Positions 42,495-51,228 of a stretch of DNA of 64,000 nt are shown piece by piece. The notes under the pieces are model-generated. The model searched no databases, was not told where the DNA came from, and was given only the letters and a program-made list of their open reading frames with translations. Origin of the DNA: an uncultured Oscillospiraceae bacterium (GTDB lineage: Bacteria > Bacillota > Clostridia > Oscillospirales > Ruminococcaceae); NCBI GenBank assembly GCA_934481355.1, contig CAKSPH010000007.1:1-64000 (forward strand), given 5' to 3'. Position 1 is the stretch's first letter; each line of letters begins with the position of its first letter. Position numbers and translations under genes: made by a program.

Positions 42495-43880
42495 ATGAAA
42501 AGCAGAACAGGTCAGAAGCACCAGATACAGATGACGACAGGCTCGCTGTGGAAGAATATCCTCCTTTTCAGCCTGCCGCTGGTCATGTCGCAGATTTTAG
42601 AGGTGCTGTTCAATCTCAGCGACGTTGCTGTGGTGGGGAAATTCGCGGACTATATCGCGCTGGGCGCGGTGGGTTCCACAACGCTGCTGGTATCGCTGTT
42701 CACCGGATTCCTGATAGGAATGGGCGCCGGGGTGAACGTCCGGACGGCGCACAAGCTCGGCAGCTCCGACAGCGAGGGCGCGGCGAAAACGGTGCACTCC
42801 TCCCTGCTGGTGTGCTCCATCATCGGCGTGGCGATATGCCTGATGTGCAGTTTCAGCGCCCGGCCGGTGCTGGCGCTCCTCGGGACTAAATCCGAATTTA
42901 TGGAGCAGGCGGTGCTGTACCTCAGGATCTACGCGCTGGGAATGCCTGCAATGGCGGTTTATAACTACGGCAGCGGAGTGCTCAGCGCCTGCGGCGAGAC
43001 AAAGCGCCCGCTTCTCTATCTAACGATAGCAGGAGCGCTGAACGTTGCGCTCAACCTGTTCTTCGTAATCGTCTGCGGAATGGCGGCGGAGGGAGTCGCG
43101 CTTGCGAGCGTCATCGCGCAGTACCTCTCGGCGGCGCTGATACTGGCGCACCTTTTCCGAAGGAAGGACTGCTGCGGGCTCCGCTTTACCAGAAAATACT
43201 TCGAGCGCCGCGCCTGCGCGGACGTGCTTATGCTGGGTATCCCTTCCGGTATACAGAATGCGATATTCGCAGTGGCGAACCTGTTCGTTCAGGCGGGAGT
43301 GAACCACTTTGACGCGATAATGGTATCGGGGAACTCCGCCGCCGCAAACGCTGACACCATCATATTCAACGTGATGGCAGCGTTCTACACGGCGTGCGCC
43401 AGCTTCGTGAGCTGCAACCGCGGCGCAGGAAACGCCGGCCGCATGAAGAAAAGCTACTTCATAAGCCTTGTGTACTCGTTCGCCGCCGGGGCGCTGCTCG
43501 GAGGGCTTCTGCTGGTGTTCGGCAGGCAGTTCCTGTCGCTCTTCGCGAACGATACGAAGGTCATAGAAGCCGGAATGCAGCGCCTTGGGATAATGGGCTG
43601 GTCCTACATGATAGCGCCGTTCATGGACTGCACGATAGCCGCTTCCCGCGGGATCGGAAAGAGCATAGCCCCCACCGTTATAGTCGTGATGGGCTCCTGC
43701 GTGTTCCGGGTGATATGGGTTTACACGATTTTCGCGTATTTCCAGACGATACCGTCGCTTTATCTGCTGTACAGCTTCTCGTGGACTATAACAGCGATCG
43801 CCGAGATAATCTACTTCGTGACGGGCTTCCGGAAAATGCTGCGTGAAAAGAATTTCGGAAATGTTTCCGAAGCAGCGTGA
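42495..43880 (+). CDS. MATE-family efflux transporter
   Basis: A 461-residue membrane protein with twelve helices in two repeats. It opens TTGSLWKNILLFSLPLVMSQ and has LFNLSDVAVVGKFADYIALG, typical of MATE exporters of the DinF/NorM-like clostridial branch that expel cationic drugs or metabolites using Na+ or H+. Start is uncertain: ATG 42495 has only GTAGGG upstream; ATG 42531 is an alternative. The gene has its own promoter and precedes the maltodextrin regulator; no link in function is evident beyond a shared palindrome near its 3' end. Confidence 0.9.
   Translation: MKSRTGQKHQIQMTTGSLWKNILLFSLPLVMSQILEVLFNLSDVAVVGKFADYIALGAVGSTTLLVSLFTGFLIGMGAGVNVRTAHKLGSSDSEGAAKTVHSSLLVCSIIGVAICLMCSFSARPVLALLGTKSEFMEQAVLYLRIYALGMPAMAVYNYGSGVLSACGETKRPLLYLTIAGALNVALNLFFVIVCGMAAEGVALASVIAQYLSAALILAHLFRRKDCCGLRFTRKYFERRACADVLMLGIPSGIQNAIFAVANLFVQAGVNHFDAIMVSGNSAAANADTIIFNVMAAFYTACASFVSCNRGAGNAGRMKKSYFISLVYSFAAGALLGGLLLVFGRQFLSLFANDTKVIEAGMQRLGIMGWSYMIAPFMDCTIAASRGIGKSIAPTVIVVMGSCVFRVIWVYTIFAYFQTIPSLYLLYSFSWTITAIAEIIYFVTGFRKMLREKNFGNVSEAA
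43854..43871. promoter_or_regulatory. LacI-type palindrome at the MATE 3' end
   Basis: TTCGGAAATGTTTCCGAA is symmetric except for the central TG. It resembles the site at 44074-44089. It overlaps the last codons of the MATE gene, about 200 bp before the lacI promoter, where it could form a repression loop. Confidence 0.4.
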
Positions 43881-44039
43881 GCGATTCAATCCGGAATTAA
43901 TGAGCCGCTCCGCGGCGGATTTTGAATATTGCAGGGGAGGGAGCAGCCCTCCCATTTTTATATTCCGCGTGATTCCGTTGTGTTTATTACCGAAGCCGCC
44001 CGGGAATATTTGTGCAAAACATAAAATTTTCCTAACCCC

Positions 44040-44089
44040 TTGAAAAAAGCGCGGATTTGTGTTAAAATCAATACCGGAAACGTTTTCGG
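44040..44089 (+). promoter_or_regulatory. Promoter and LacI-type operator of lacI-malQ-glgP
   Basis: TTGAAA (44040-44045), 17-bp spacer, TAAAAT (44063-44068), then the near-perfect palindrome CCGGAAACGTTTTCGG (44074-44089) at the expected transcription start. This is a classical repressor position and suggests autoregulation by the LacI protein encoded at 44330. Confidence 0.65.
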
Positions 44090-44125
44090 AAAGCAGACTG
44101 ACCGGAATCCTCCTGGGCAGACCTA

Positions 44126-44298
44126 AGGCAACACCGCACAATTAACGGATAAAGCCTTTGCCGCACGCTTGCTTGCATCTTTTTCGTCATCTTGCACAAC
44201 TTTCGCTTGACAGGCGCCAGCCTGCCTGCGCTCAATTTGTACAATCTGACAAAAAATCTGCGGCGCAATCGCACGACAATAATTGTGCGGTGTTGCCT
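44126..44298. mobile_element. MITE-like repeat family 2, copy C (173 bp), in the lacI leader
   Basis: AGGCAACACCGCACAATTA at the left and TAATTGTGCGGTGTTGCCT-like at the right, with interior nearly identical to copy B (CTTGCTTGCATCTTTTTCG; TTGTACAATCTGAC). TA precedes the left end; the right flank is TG, so the duplication is degraded. It separates the promoter/operator from the coding region. Confidence 0.88.
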
Positions 44299-44329
44299 TG
44301 GAGTATAATTCCGGACATAAGGTGAAAAA

Positions 44330-45325
44330 TTGACTATAAAGGATATCGCAAGGCTCGCCGGGTGCGGAGTGAGCACAGTGTCCCGCGCCCTGAACGGCAG
44401 CGATGAAATAAGCGAAGCCACACGCGCACGGATAAACGAGGTAATAAAGCAGTACAACTACACGCCCAACGGCAACGCCCGCAGAATGCGGCAGACCGCG
44501 GCGAAAACCATACTGCTCATAGTGAACGGCAGCAGCAACCTGTTCTTCTCGCCGCTCATAGAGCAGATGCAGACCACCGCGGCGGCCTCCGGATTTCAGG
44601 TGGCGGTGAACTACATCGACGAGCAGGACGACGAGGTGCTCTGCGCACAGCAGCTCTGCACCGAGCAGAAGCCATCCGGGATAATCTTCCTCGGCGGTGA
44701 CATACGAAATTTCAGCAGGAGCTTCCCGAATATCACGGTGCCCTGCGTGCTCAGCACGGCAAGCGCCGCAGATCTCGGCTTCAGGAACCTCTCCTCCGTC
44801 AGCATAGACGATTTAGCCGGCGGAAAGGCTGCCATGGAGCAGCTGTTTTCCCTCGGCCACAGGAACATCGGGATACTCGGCGGCGACCTTAATTCCGACG
44901 GACCCTCCGGGCTCCGGTACAGCGGCGTTAAGGCGGCGTGCGCCGAAACCGGCGTAAAGGAGCCGGTGTGCGAGCTGTGCTCCTACACGTTCAGCTCTGC
45001 ATATGAGGCGGCGATGGCGCTCTACCACGAGTGCCCCGGCATGACCGCAGTGTTCGCGATGTCCGATATAATCGCGGTGGGAGCCGTCCGGGCGCTGCTC
45101 GACATAGGGCTTCGCGTCCCGCAGGATATCTCGGTGATAGGCTTCGACGGAATTGACATCTCGGAGTTCGCCAACCCGCGGATCTCCACGTTCGCACAGC
45201 CGCTCCACCAGATATCAAGCCTTTCGGTGAGAATGCTGGTGAACATGATAGAAAGCGGCGCGCAGGCAGGTCATGTGACCTTAAAGGCACAGTACAAGCC
45301 CGGAGATTCCGTCAGCAGGATATGA
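44330..45325 (+). CDS. LacI-family regulator of the malQ-glgP operon
   Basis: A 331-residue repressor-type protein: helix-turn-helix TIKDIARLAGCGVSTVSRAL at the N-terminus, hinge RRMRQTAAKT, then a sugar-binding effector domain with VIGFDGIDISEFANPRISTF. The start is TTG 44330, with AAGGTG 6 bases upstream; no ATG is available before the DNA-binding helix. It is followed by malQ after 49 bp and glgP, so it probably controls maltodextrin breakdown and itself through the palindrome at 44074. Confidence 0.92.
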   Translation: MTIKDIARLAGCGVSTVSRALNGSDEISEATRARINEVIKQYNYTPNGNARRMRQTAAKTILLIVNGSSNLFFSPLIEQMQTTAAASGFQVAVNYIDEQDDEVLCAQQLCTEQKPSGIIFLGGDIRNFSRSFPNITVPCVLSTASAADLGFRNLSSVSIDDLAGGKAAMEQLFSLGHRNIGILGGDLNSDGPSGLRYSGVKAACAETGVKEPVCELCSYTFSSAYEAAMALYHECPGMTAVFAMSDIIAVGAVRALLDIGLRVPQDISVIGFDGIDISEFANPRISTFAQPLHQISSLSVRMLVNMIESGAQAGHVTLKAQYKPGDSVSRI

Positions 45326-45374
45326 CTTCACAGCCGGAAGGCTTTGAAATACAGACAACATTTTGGAGGAAACA

Positions 45375-46892
45375 ATGAGAAAAAGCGGCATTTTACTGCA
45401 CATCGCCTCATTGCCGAACAAATACGGCATAGGCACCATGGGCAGGGAGGCTTATAATTTCGTGGACTGGCTCAGGAGCGCCGGTCAGAGCCTCTGGCAG
45501 ATACTGCCCCTGTCACAGACGAGCTACGGCGATTCACCATATCAGAGCTTTTCGATATTCGCCGGAAACCCTTACTTCATCAGCCTTGAAACTCTCGAGG
45601 ATGAAGGCCTGCTGGAGCACTCGGATTACGCGGACATCGAGTGGTGCGAGAACCCCAGATACATCGACTACGCCACCATGTACGAGAATTTCTACAAGGT
45701 CATGAAAGTCGCATACAAGCGTTTTGTTCTGTCTGAAAATGGTAACGTTTCCGGAGAGTACAGGGAGTTCCTGGCGGAAAACCCGTGGCTCAGGAATTAC
45801 ACTCTCTTTATGGCTCTGAAAGACGCACACGGCGGCAAGAGCTGGAGCGAGTGGGAAAAGCCGCTCCGCCTGAGAGAACCGCAGGCGGTCGCCAGGGCTG
45901 AGAAGCAGTATGCCGCCGAGATGGACTTCTATGCGTTCTTACAGTACAAGTTCTTCCAGCAGTGGACGAAGCTCAAGGAATACGCCAACTCGAACGGCAT
46001 TCAGATAATCGGCGATATACCGATATACTGCGCCCTCGACAGCGCGGACGTATGGTGCGAGCCGGAGCTGTTCCAGCTTGATGAAAACCGCGTTCCCACC
46101 GTTGTAGCGGGATTCCCGCCGGACGCCTTCTCCGCAGACGGTCAGCTCTGGGGCAACCCCATCTATGACTGGGACAGAATGAAGCAGGAAAACTACCGCT
46201 GGTGGGTAGGAAGAATGAGCTTCGCCAAGAAGCTGTATGACATCGTGAGAATCGACCACTTCATCGGCTTCAACAGCTACTACGCTATCCCGTTCGGGAA
46301 CAGGACCGCCCACGGCGGCGAATGGCGCGAGGGTCCGAAATACGACCTGTTCCGCGTTATCAAGGAGCAGACCGGAAAGGACGGGATCATCGCCGAGGAC
46401 CTCGGAATAATCACCCCCTCCGTGCGCAGACTGCTGAAGCAGGCGGCTTACCCGGGAATGAAGGTGCTCCAGTTCGCGTTCGACCCCACCGGAAAGAGCG
46501 AGTACCTCCCGCAGAACTACACCTCGCAGAACTGCGTTGTGTACACATCCACGCATGACAGCGATACCGCGCTCGGCTGGTATAACACCCTCGACCGCGC
46601 CACAAAGAAATTCACCAAGGAATACCTCGGCATACGCAGGGCTTCCGAGCTCCCCCGGGCGTTCATCGACATAGCATGGAAGAGCACCGCTGATATGGCT
46701 ATGACTACCATTCAGGAGCTGTGCGGATTCAGCACCGAGGCGCGCATAAACGTGCCCTCCACAGTAGGCAATAACTGGCGCTGGAGAACCCTCGAAGAGG
46801 ATTTCACCGCTGAAAATGCCGCCTACCTCGACCGCATGACCGAGATATGCAACCGAAAAGTCCCCGCCGCAAAGAAGCGCGGGAAGAACTGA
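45375..46892 (+). CDS. malQ: 4-alpha-glucanotransferase (amylomaltase)
   Basis: A 505-residue cytoplasmic GH77 enzyme that disproportionates maltodextrins, making longer chains for phosphorylase plus glucose. It starts MRKSGILLHIASLPNKYGIG, has LPLSQTSYGDSPYQSFS, and shows the catalytic set D294 in RIDHFIGF, E341 in IIAEDLGI and D395 in STHDSDT. GGAGG lies before ATG 45375. Operon position between lacI and glgP (19 bp gap) matches the pathway. Confidence 0.96.
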   Translation: MRKSGILLHIASLPNKYGIGTMGREAYNFVDWLRSAGQSLWQILPLSQTSYGDSPYQSFSIFAGNPYFISLETLEDEGLLEHSDYADIEWCENPRYIDYATMYENFYKVMKVAYKRFVLSENGNVSGEYREFLAENPWLRNYTLFMALKDAHGGKSWSEWEKPLRLREPQAVARAEKQYAAEMDFYAFLQYKFFQQWTKLKEYANSNGIQIIGDIPIYCALDSADVWCEPELFQLDENRVPTVVAGFPPDAFSADGQLWGNPIYDWDRMKQENYRWWVGRMSFAKKLYDIVRIDHFIGFNSYYAIPFGNRTAHGGEWREGPKYDLFRVIKEQTGKDGIIAEDLGIITPSVRRLLKQAAYPGMKVLQFAFDPTGKSEYLPQNYTSQNCVVYTSTHDSDTALGWYNTLDRATKKFTKEYLGIRRASELPRAFIDIAWKSTADMAMTTIQELCGFSTEARINVPSTVGNNWRWRTLEEDFTAENAAYLDRMTEICNRKVPAAKKRGKN

Positions 46893-46911
46893 TATTGAAA
46901 GGAGAATCACT

Positions 46912-49272
46912 ATGAAGATCGATAATTTCAAGGAAAAGCTTGTTTCCATCTGTGAAAAGGAGTACCGCGCTCAGCCCAGGGAGCTCACCCCGAATCAGCT
47001 CCACTGCGCAGTTTCAAAGCTGGTCATGGAGGAGCTCACCCCCGCATGGGACAAGAGCCGCGATAAGCACGACCGCGCGCGCAAGGCAAGCTATCTGTCC
47101 ATGGAGTTCCTGGTTGGACGCGCGGTTTACAACAACCTGCTGTGCCTCGGCATTCTCGGCGACACCGCAAAGGAACTGAAGGAGCTCGGCGCTGACATCT
47201 CCGAGTTTGAGGAGGTAGAGGACGCAGCCCTCGGTAACGGCGGCCTTGGCAGACTTGCGGCGTGCTTCCTCGACAGTGCGGCTTCCCTCGACCTGCCGCT
47301 GGACGGCTACGGTATCCGCTACAAGTACGGTCTGTTCAGGCAGGGCATAAAGGACGGTTTCCAGACCGAGACCGCGGACGACTGGCAGAGATACGGCGAC
47401 CCGTGGAGCATTCGCCGCGAGCAGGAAACAGTCGTTGTGCACTACGCTGACGGCGACGTTAACGCAGTCCCCTATGATTACCCGGTTATCGGATGCGGCA
47501 CTGAAAATGTGGGCACACTCCGTCTGTGGCAGGCAGAAACCGATGATGAATTTGACTTCGGACTCTTTAATCAGAGCAAATTCACCGAAGCCGGCGAAAA
47601 GAAGCGCGCCGCCGAGGATATCTCCCGCGTGCTTTACCCGAACGACGAAACAGAGGCAGGAAAGATACTCCGCCTCAAGCAGGAGTACTTCTTCTCCGCA
47701 GCCGCAGTTGCCGACCTCATCAGAAAGCACAAGGCGCTTTTCGGCACGATGGAGAACTTCGCCGACTACAACAGCATTCAGATGAACGACACCCACCCCG
47801 TAATCGCACTGCCGGAATTTATCCGCGTTGTGATGAAGTCAGAGGGCTGGAATTTCGACAAGGCCTTCGGCGTTGCAAGGAAGGTGTTCAATTACACCAA
47901 CCACACCATCATGCAGGAAGCCCTCGAGAAGTGGGACAGCCGCCTTATCGAGCGGGTAGTACCCGATGTTTACAGCGTTATGATAATGCTCAATGAGGCG
48001 TTTGAATCCGAAATGCACCGTCTTAACGTTCCGCAGGAGAAGCGCGGCGTTATGCGCCTTATCAGGAACGGCACCGTTCACATGGCGAACATCGCGGTAT
48101 TCGGCTCCTCCTATGTAAACGGCGTTGCCGCTATCCACACCGAGCTGCTGAAATCCACCGTGCTTAAGGATTGGTACGAGCTGTATCCCGAGCGCTTCCA
48201 GAACAAGACAAACGGTATCACACAGCGCCGCTGGCTGGCTCTCTGCAACCAGGAGCTCTCTGCGCTCATCACCGAGCTTCTCGGCTCCGACAGCTGGGTT
48301 ACCGACCTCGACAAGCTCAGCGGGCTGAAGAAGTACGCTGACGATGAGGGCGTGCTCCGCCGCTTCATAGACATCAAGCATACCAAGAAACAGCAGCTTG
48401 CCGACTACATCGAGAAGTCCGAGGGCATAAAGATAGACCCCAAGTCCATCTACGATATCCAGATAAAGCGCCTGCACGAATACAAGCGCCAGCTTCTTAA
48501 CGCGTTCTCGATACTCTACCTCTACTATGAGATAAAGGACGGAAACATCAGAGATTTCACACCCACAACGTTCATTTTCGGCGCAAAGTCCGCTCCGGGC
48601 TATTACCGCGCAAAGGGGATCATCAAGTATATCAACGAGGTTGCAAAGCTGGTAAACTCCGACCCCGCCACAAAGGGACTGCTGGACGTTGTATTCGTAA
48701 GCAACTACCGCGTGTCCTATGCGGAGAAGCTGGTTGCTGCCGCTGATATCTCAGAGCAGATCTCCACAGCGGGCACCGAGGCTTCCGGCACCGGCAACAT
48801 GAAGCTCATGCTCAACGGCGCTGTAACTCTCGGAACCCTCGACGGCGCAAACGTTGAGATAGCCGAGGAAGCCGGCGCAGAGAACGAGTACATCTTCGGC
48901 GCGACCGTCGAGGAGCTTGAAAAGATCATGCCGGATTATGTTCCCCGCGACATTACCGAGAGCGACCCGAAGATAAAGCGCGTCGTATCCTCCCTTATCG
49001 ACGGTACCGTTTCCGACGGCGGCACGGGCGCGTTCAGGGAGCTGTATTTCGCGCTGATGGAGGGTGCAAGCTGGCACGTTCCGGATCACTATTATCTGCT
49101 CGGCGACCTCGACAGCTACGTTAAGGCAAAGCTTGCTGCAAACCGCGACTACAAGGATGAAATGGCGTTCGCAAAGAAGTGCTGGCTGAATATATGCAGT
49201 GCAGGCAAGTTCAGCTCAGACCGCACTATTGCAGAATATGCCAAGGATATCTGGCACATCGGCAAGGTATAA
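46912..49272 (+). CDS. glgP: Maltodextrin/glycogen phosphorylase (copy 2)
   Basis: A 786-residue GT35 phosphorylase. Seen: LSMEFLVGRAVYNNL, DAALGNGGLGRLAACFLDS, MNDTHPVIALPEF, IKRLHEYKRQLLN and the PLP-site stretch EASGTGNMKLMLNGA with lysine at about residue 631. It is clearly diverged from copy 1 (410-2806). Its place in the lacI-malQ operon suggests it handles imported dextrins. AAAGGAGAA precedes ATG 46912. A terminator follows. Confidence 0.96.
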   Translation: MKIDNFKEKLVSICEKEYRAQPRELTPNQLHCAVSKLVMEELTPAWDKSRDKHDRARKASYLSMEFLVGRAVYNNLLCLGILGDTAKELKELGADISEFEEVEDAALGNGGLGRLAACFLDSAASLDLPLDGYGIRYKYGLFRQGIKDGFQTETADDWQRYGDPWSIRREQETVVVHYADGDVNAVPYDYPVIGCGTENVGTLRLWQAETDDEFDFGLFNQSKFTEAGEKKRAAEDISRVLYPNDETEAGKILRLKQEYFFSAAAVADLIRKHKALFGTMENFADYNSIQMNDTHPVIALPEFIRVVMKSEGWNFDKAFGVARKVFNYTNHTIMQEALEKWDSRLIERVVPDVYSVMIMLNEAFESEMHRLNVPQEKRGVMRLIRNGTVHMANIAVFGSSYVNGVAAIHTELLKSTVLKDWYELYPERFQNKTNGITQRRWLALCNQELSALITELLGSDSWVTDLDKLSGLKKYADDEGVLRRFIDIKHTKKQQLADYIEKSEGIKIDPKSIYDIQIKRLHEYKRQLLNAFSILYLYYEIKDGNIRDFTPTTFIFGAKSAPGYYRAKGIIKYINEVAKLVNSDPATKGLLDVVFVSNYRVSYAEKLVAAADISEQISTAGTEASGTGNMKLMLNGAVTLGTLDGANVEIAEEAGAENEYIFGATVEELEKIMPDYVPRDITESDPKIKRVVSSLIDGTVSDGGTGAFRELYFALMEGASWHVPDHYYLLGDLDSYVKAKLAANRDYKDEMAFAKKCWLNICSAGKFSSDRTIAEYAKDIWHIGKV

Positions 49273-49312
49273 TACTTTCAAACCGGATCTCGTAATTCGG
49301 GATTGATATCTC

Positions 49313-49361
49313 TCCGCAAGGTTTATGGATCTGGGGCGGCGTACGCCCCTTTTCCTTGCGG
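49313..49361 (+). terminator. Terminator of the lacI-malQ-glgP operon
   Basis: GGGGC/GCCCC (49333-49349) followed by TTTT, enclosed in a wider CCGCAAGG/CCTTGCGG inverted repeat. Confidence 0.75.
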
Positions 49362-49395
49362 TAATGAACTGTATGCCGGGTGTAACGGAGTTTCA

Positions 49396-49410
49396 CCGGA
49401 AACGTTGCCA
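49396..49410. promoter_or_regulatory. Half-conserved LacI-type site upstream of malE
   Basis: CCGGAAACGTTGCCA matches the left half and centre of the operator at 44074. It lies about 90 bp upstream of the malE -35 box. Confidence 0.35.
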
Positions 49411-49500
49411 TTATTCACAAAAGCATTATACCCCGTTTTGTTTATCGTGCTGAATTTACAATAGTTTTAGCCTTTTTCAAAAAAACTTGTGCAATTTCGC

Positions 49501-49528
49501 TTGACAAAAGAAATATTTCTGTTATAAT
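49501..49528 (+). promoter_or_regulatory. Promoter of malE
   Basis: TTGACA (49501-49506), 16-bp spacer, TATAAT (49523-49528), with TTGTGCAA a few bases upstream. Confidence 0.85.
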
Positions 49529-49537
49529 AAAATCAGA

Positions 49538-49654
49538 ATTTCGAATCAATCAAAGAAGTTTCGAAACAAACTCGGCGGCTCGCAGAACGTTCAGACAGCC
49601 TGCGGGTCAAATTTAAAAGACGTTTGTTTCGAAACACTTTAAGAGTTTCGAAAT
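49538..49654. promoter_or_regulatory. Operator array in the malE leader (GTTTCGAAAC)
   Basis: ATTTCGAAT (49538-49546), GTTTCGAAAC (49558-49567), GTTTCGAAAC (49626-49635) and GTTTCGAAAT (49645-49654) lie downstream of the promoter. The middle pair extends into a 14-bp inverted repeat, GTTTCGAAACAAAC and GTTTGTTTCGAAAC. Palindromes with a central CG are typical LacI-family operators; the protein at 53702 is the likely reader. Confidence 0.7.
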
Positions 49655-49697
49655 GGAGAAATTTATAACAAAAGTCATATTCAGGAGGAAATGAATT

Positions 49698-50993
49698 ATG
49701 AAAATCAGAAAGCTCATGACCGCCCTTGCTTCCATCGCAATGGCAGGCGTAATGTTCACCGGCTGTGCAAGCTCCAACGGCGGCTCTTCCGCAGGCAGCT
49801 CCGCTGCTGACGGCGGAAGCAGCGCGGCAGGCAACGGCGCAGGCTCCGGCGAAGAAGTGAACCTCACCGTATGGGGTTCGCAGGAGGATCAGGAGATCCT
49901 GAAGCAGATGTGCGATGATTTTGCCGCTGCAAACACCGACAAGAAGTACACCTTTACCTACGGCGTAGTCAGCGAGGCTGACGCACAGAAGGAAGTGCTG
50001 AAGGATATCTCCGCGGCAGCAGACGTATTCGCGTTCGCTTCCGACCAGACCGCTACGCTTGTTGACGGCGGCGCGCTTTACAGAGTGACCAAGAACAAGG
50101 ATCAGATCATTGACGCAAACACCGAGGCTTCCATTTCCGCTGCTTCCATCGACGGCGAGCTTTACGGCTATCCCTACGTTTCCGATACTTACTTCATGTA
50201 CTACGACAAGTCCAAGCTCAGCGAGGACGACGTAAAGTCCATCGAGGGCATCATGAGCAAGGATATCGAGGGAGTTACCACAAACTTCGCATTCGATACC
50301 GATAACGGCTGGTATCAGACAGCGTTCTTCTTCGGCGCGGGCTGCAAGCTGTTCGGCGACGACGGCACAGATCCCACACAGTGCGATTTTAACAACGAGC
50401 GCGGCTACATGGTCGGCGAATACCTCATCGACCTCGTTGCAAACTCCAAGTACGGCGCTAACTTTGACGATTCCCTGGTAAAGGCCGGTTTTGCGGACGG
50501 AACTCTCGCAGCGGCTGTTTCCGGCACATGGAATGCGGCAGAGATCCAGGCTTCCCTCGGCGATAACTTTGCAACTACAAAGCTCCCTGAGTTCACTCTT
50601 TCCAACGGCGAGACAGTTCAGATGGGCAGCATGGCAAACTTCAAGATCATGGGCGTAAACTCCGAGACCAAGAACCCGCTTGACGCTATGGCTCTCGCTG
50701 AGTGGCTCACCAACAAGGACAACCAGAAGCTGAGATTTGAGAAGCGCTCCTTCGCTCCCACAAACAAGGAGCTGGCAAACGATTCCGAGACAATGAACTC
50801 CAACCTTGCAGTAGGCGCCCTCGCACAGCAGGCACAGTACGCGACAGTTCAGACATCTATCCCCCAGTGCCAGAACTTCTGGACTCCGGCAGAGGCATTC
50901 GGCCAGGAGATCATCGCAGGGACCTGCACCAAGGATAACCTCCAGGAAAAGCTTGACGCTTACGTTGAATCCGTTCTCGCAACCCTCGGTTAA
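49698..50993 (+). CDS. malE: Maltodextrin ABC transporter, substrate-binding lipoprotein
   Basis: A 431-residue extracellular binding protein (solute-binding family 1). Lipoprotein signal MKIRKLMTALASIAMAGVMFTGC, cysteine at about residue 24, Ser/Gly-rich linker, then LTVWGSQEDQEILKQM, KYTFTYGVVSEADAQKEV, a typical MalE start, and the conserved FAFDTDNGWYQTAFFFGAGC. AGGAGG precedes ATG 49698. Separated from malF by a hairpin and an extra promoter, which would make more MalE than MalFG. Confidence 0.93.
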   Translation: MKIRKLMTALASIAMAGVMFTGCASSNGGSSAGSSAADGGSSAAGNGAGSGEEVNLTVWGSQEDQEILKQMCDDFAAANTDKKYTFTYGVVSEADAQKEVLKDISAAADVFAFASDQTATLVDGGALYRVTKNKDQIIDANTEASISAASIDGELYGYPYVSDTYFMYYDKSKLSEDDVKSIEGIMSKDIEGVTTNFAFDTDNGWYQTAFFFGAGCKLFGDDGTDPTQCDFNNERGYMVGEYLIDLVANSKYGANFDDSLVKAGFADGTLAAAVSGTWNAAEIQASLGDNFATTKLPEFTLSNGETVQMGSMANFKIMGVNSETKNPLDAMALAEWLTNKDNQKLRFEKRSFAPTNKELANDSETMNSNLAVGALAQQAQYATVQTSIPQCQNFWTPAEAFGQEIIAGTCTKDNLQEKLDAYVESVLATLG

Positions 50994-51060
50994 TTTCCGG
51001 TACTCTTAAAAAATCCACCATTTACTATAAAAAGTAGGTTTCTCCCAACCGATTTCATTA

Positions 51061-51086
51061 TGCGGGCGGAAAGCAGACCGCCCGCA
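51061..51086 (+). terminator. Stable hairpin after malE
   Basis: TGCGGGCGG (51061-51069) pairs perfectly with CCGCCCGCA (51078-51086). No T-run follows, so it more likely protects the malE mRNA 3' end or partly terminates. Confidence 0.55.
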
Positions 51087-51121
51087 TCAATGAGATCAGC
51101 TTTATGCAGTTTCAATGCTTC

Positions 51122-51151
51122 TTGACAGAGGCAGGCTGTAAGTGCTATAAT
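51122..51151 (+). promoter_or_regulatory. Internal promoter of malF-malG
   Basis: TTGACA (51122-51127), 18-bp spacer, TATAAT (51146-51151); TGCACAAA at 51187 lies in the leader. Confidence 0.75.
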
Positions 51152-51228
51152 AGTAAGGCATTTATCTCCGCAAGACGCACTGAAACTGCACAAAGCGTTT
51201 ATTGATCAGACCTAAGGAGGTAACTGCA

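Noticed and set aside
44068..44457. Minus-strand 129-residue frame containing KRKLCKMTKKMQASVRQR
   Set aside because: It is made of family-2 repeat sequence plus the antisense of lacI; the peptide arises because one repeat frame is open.
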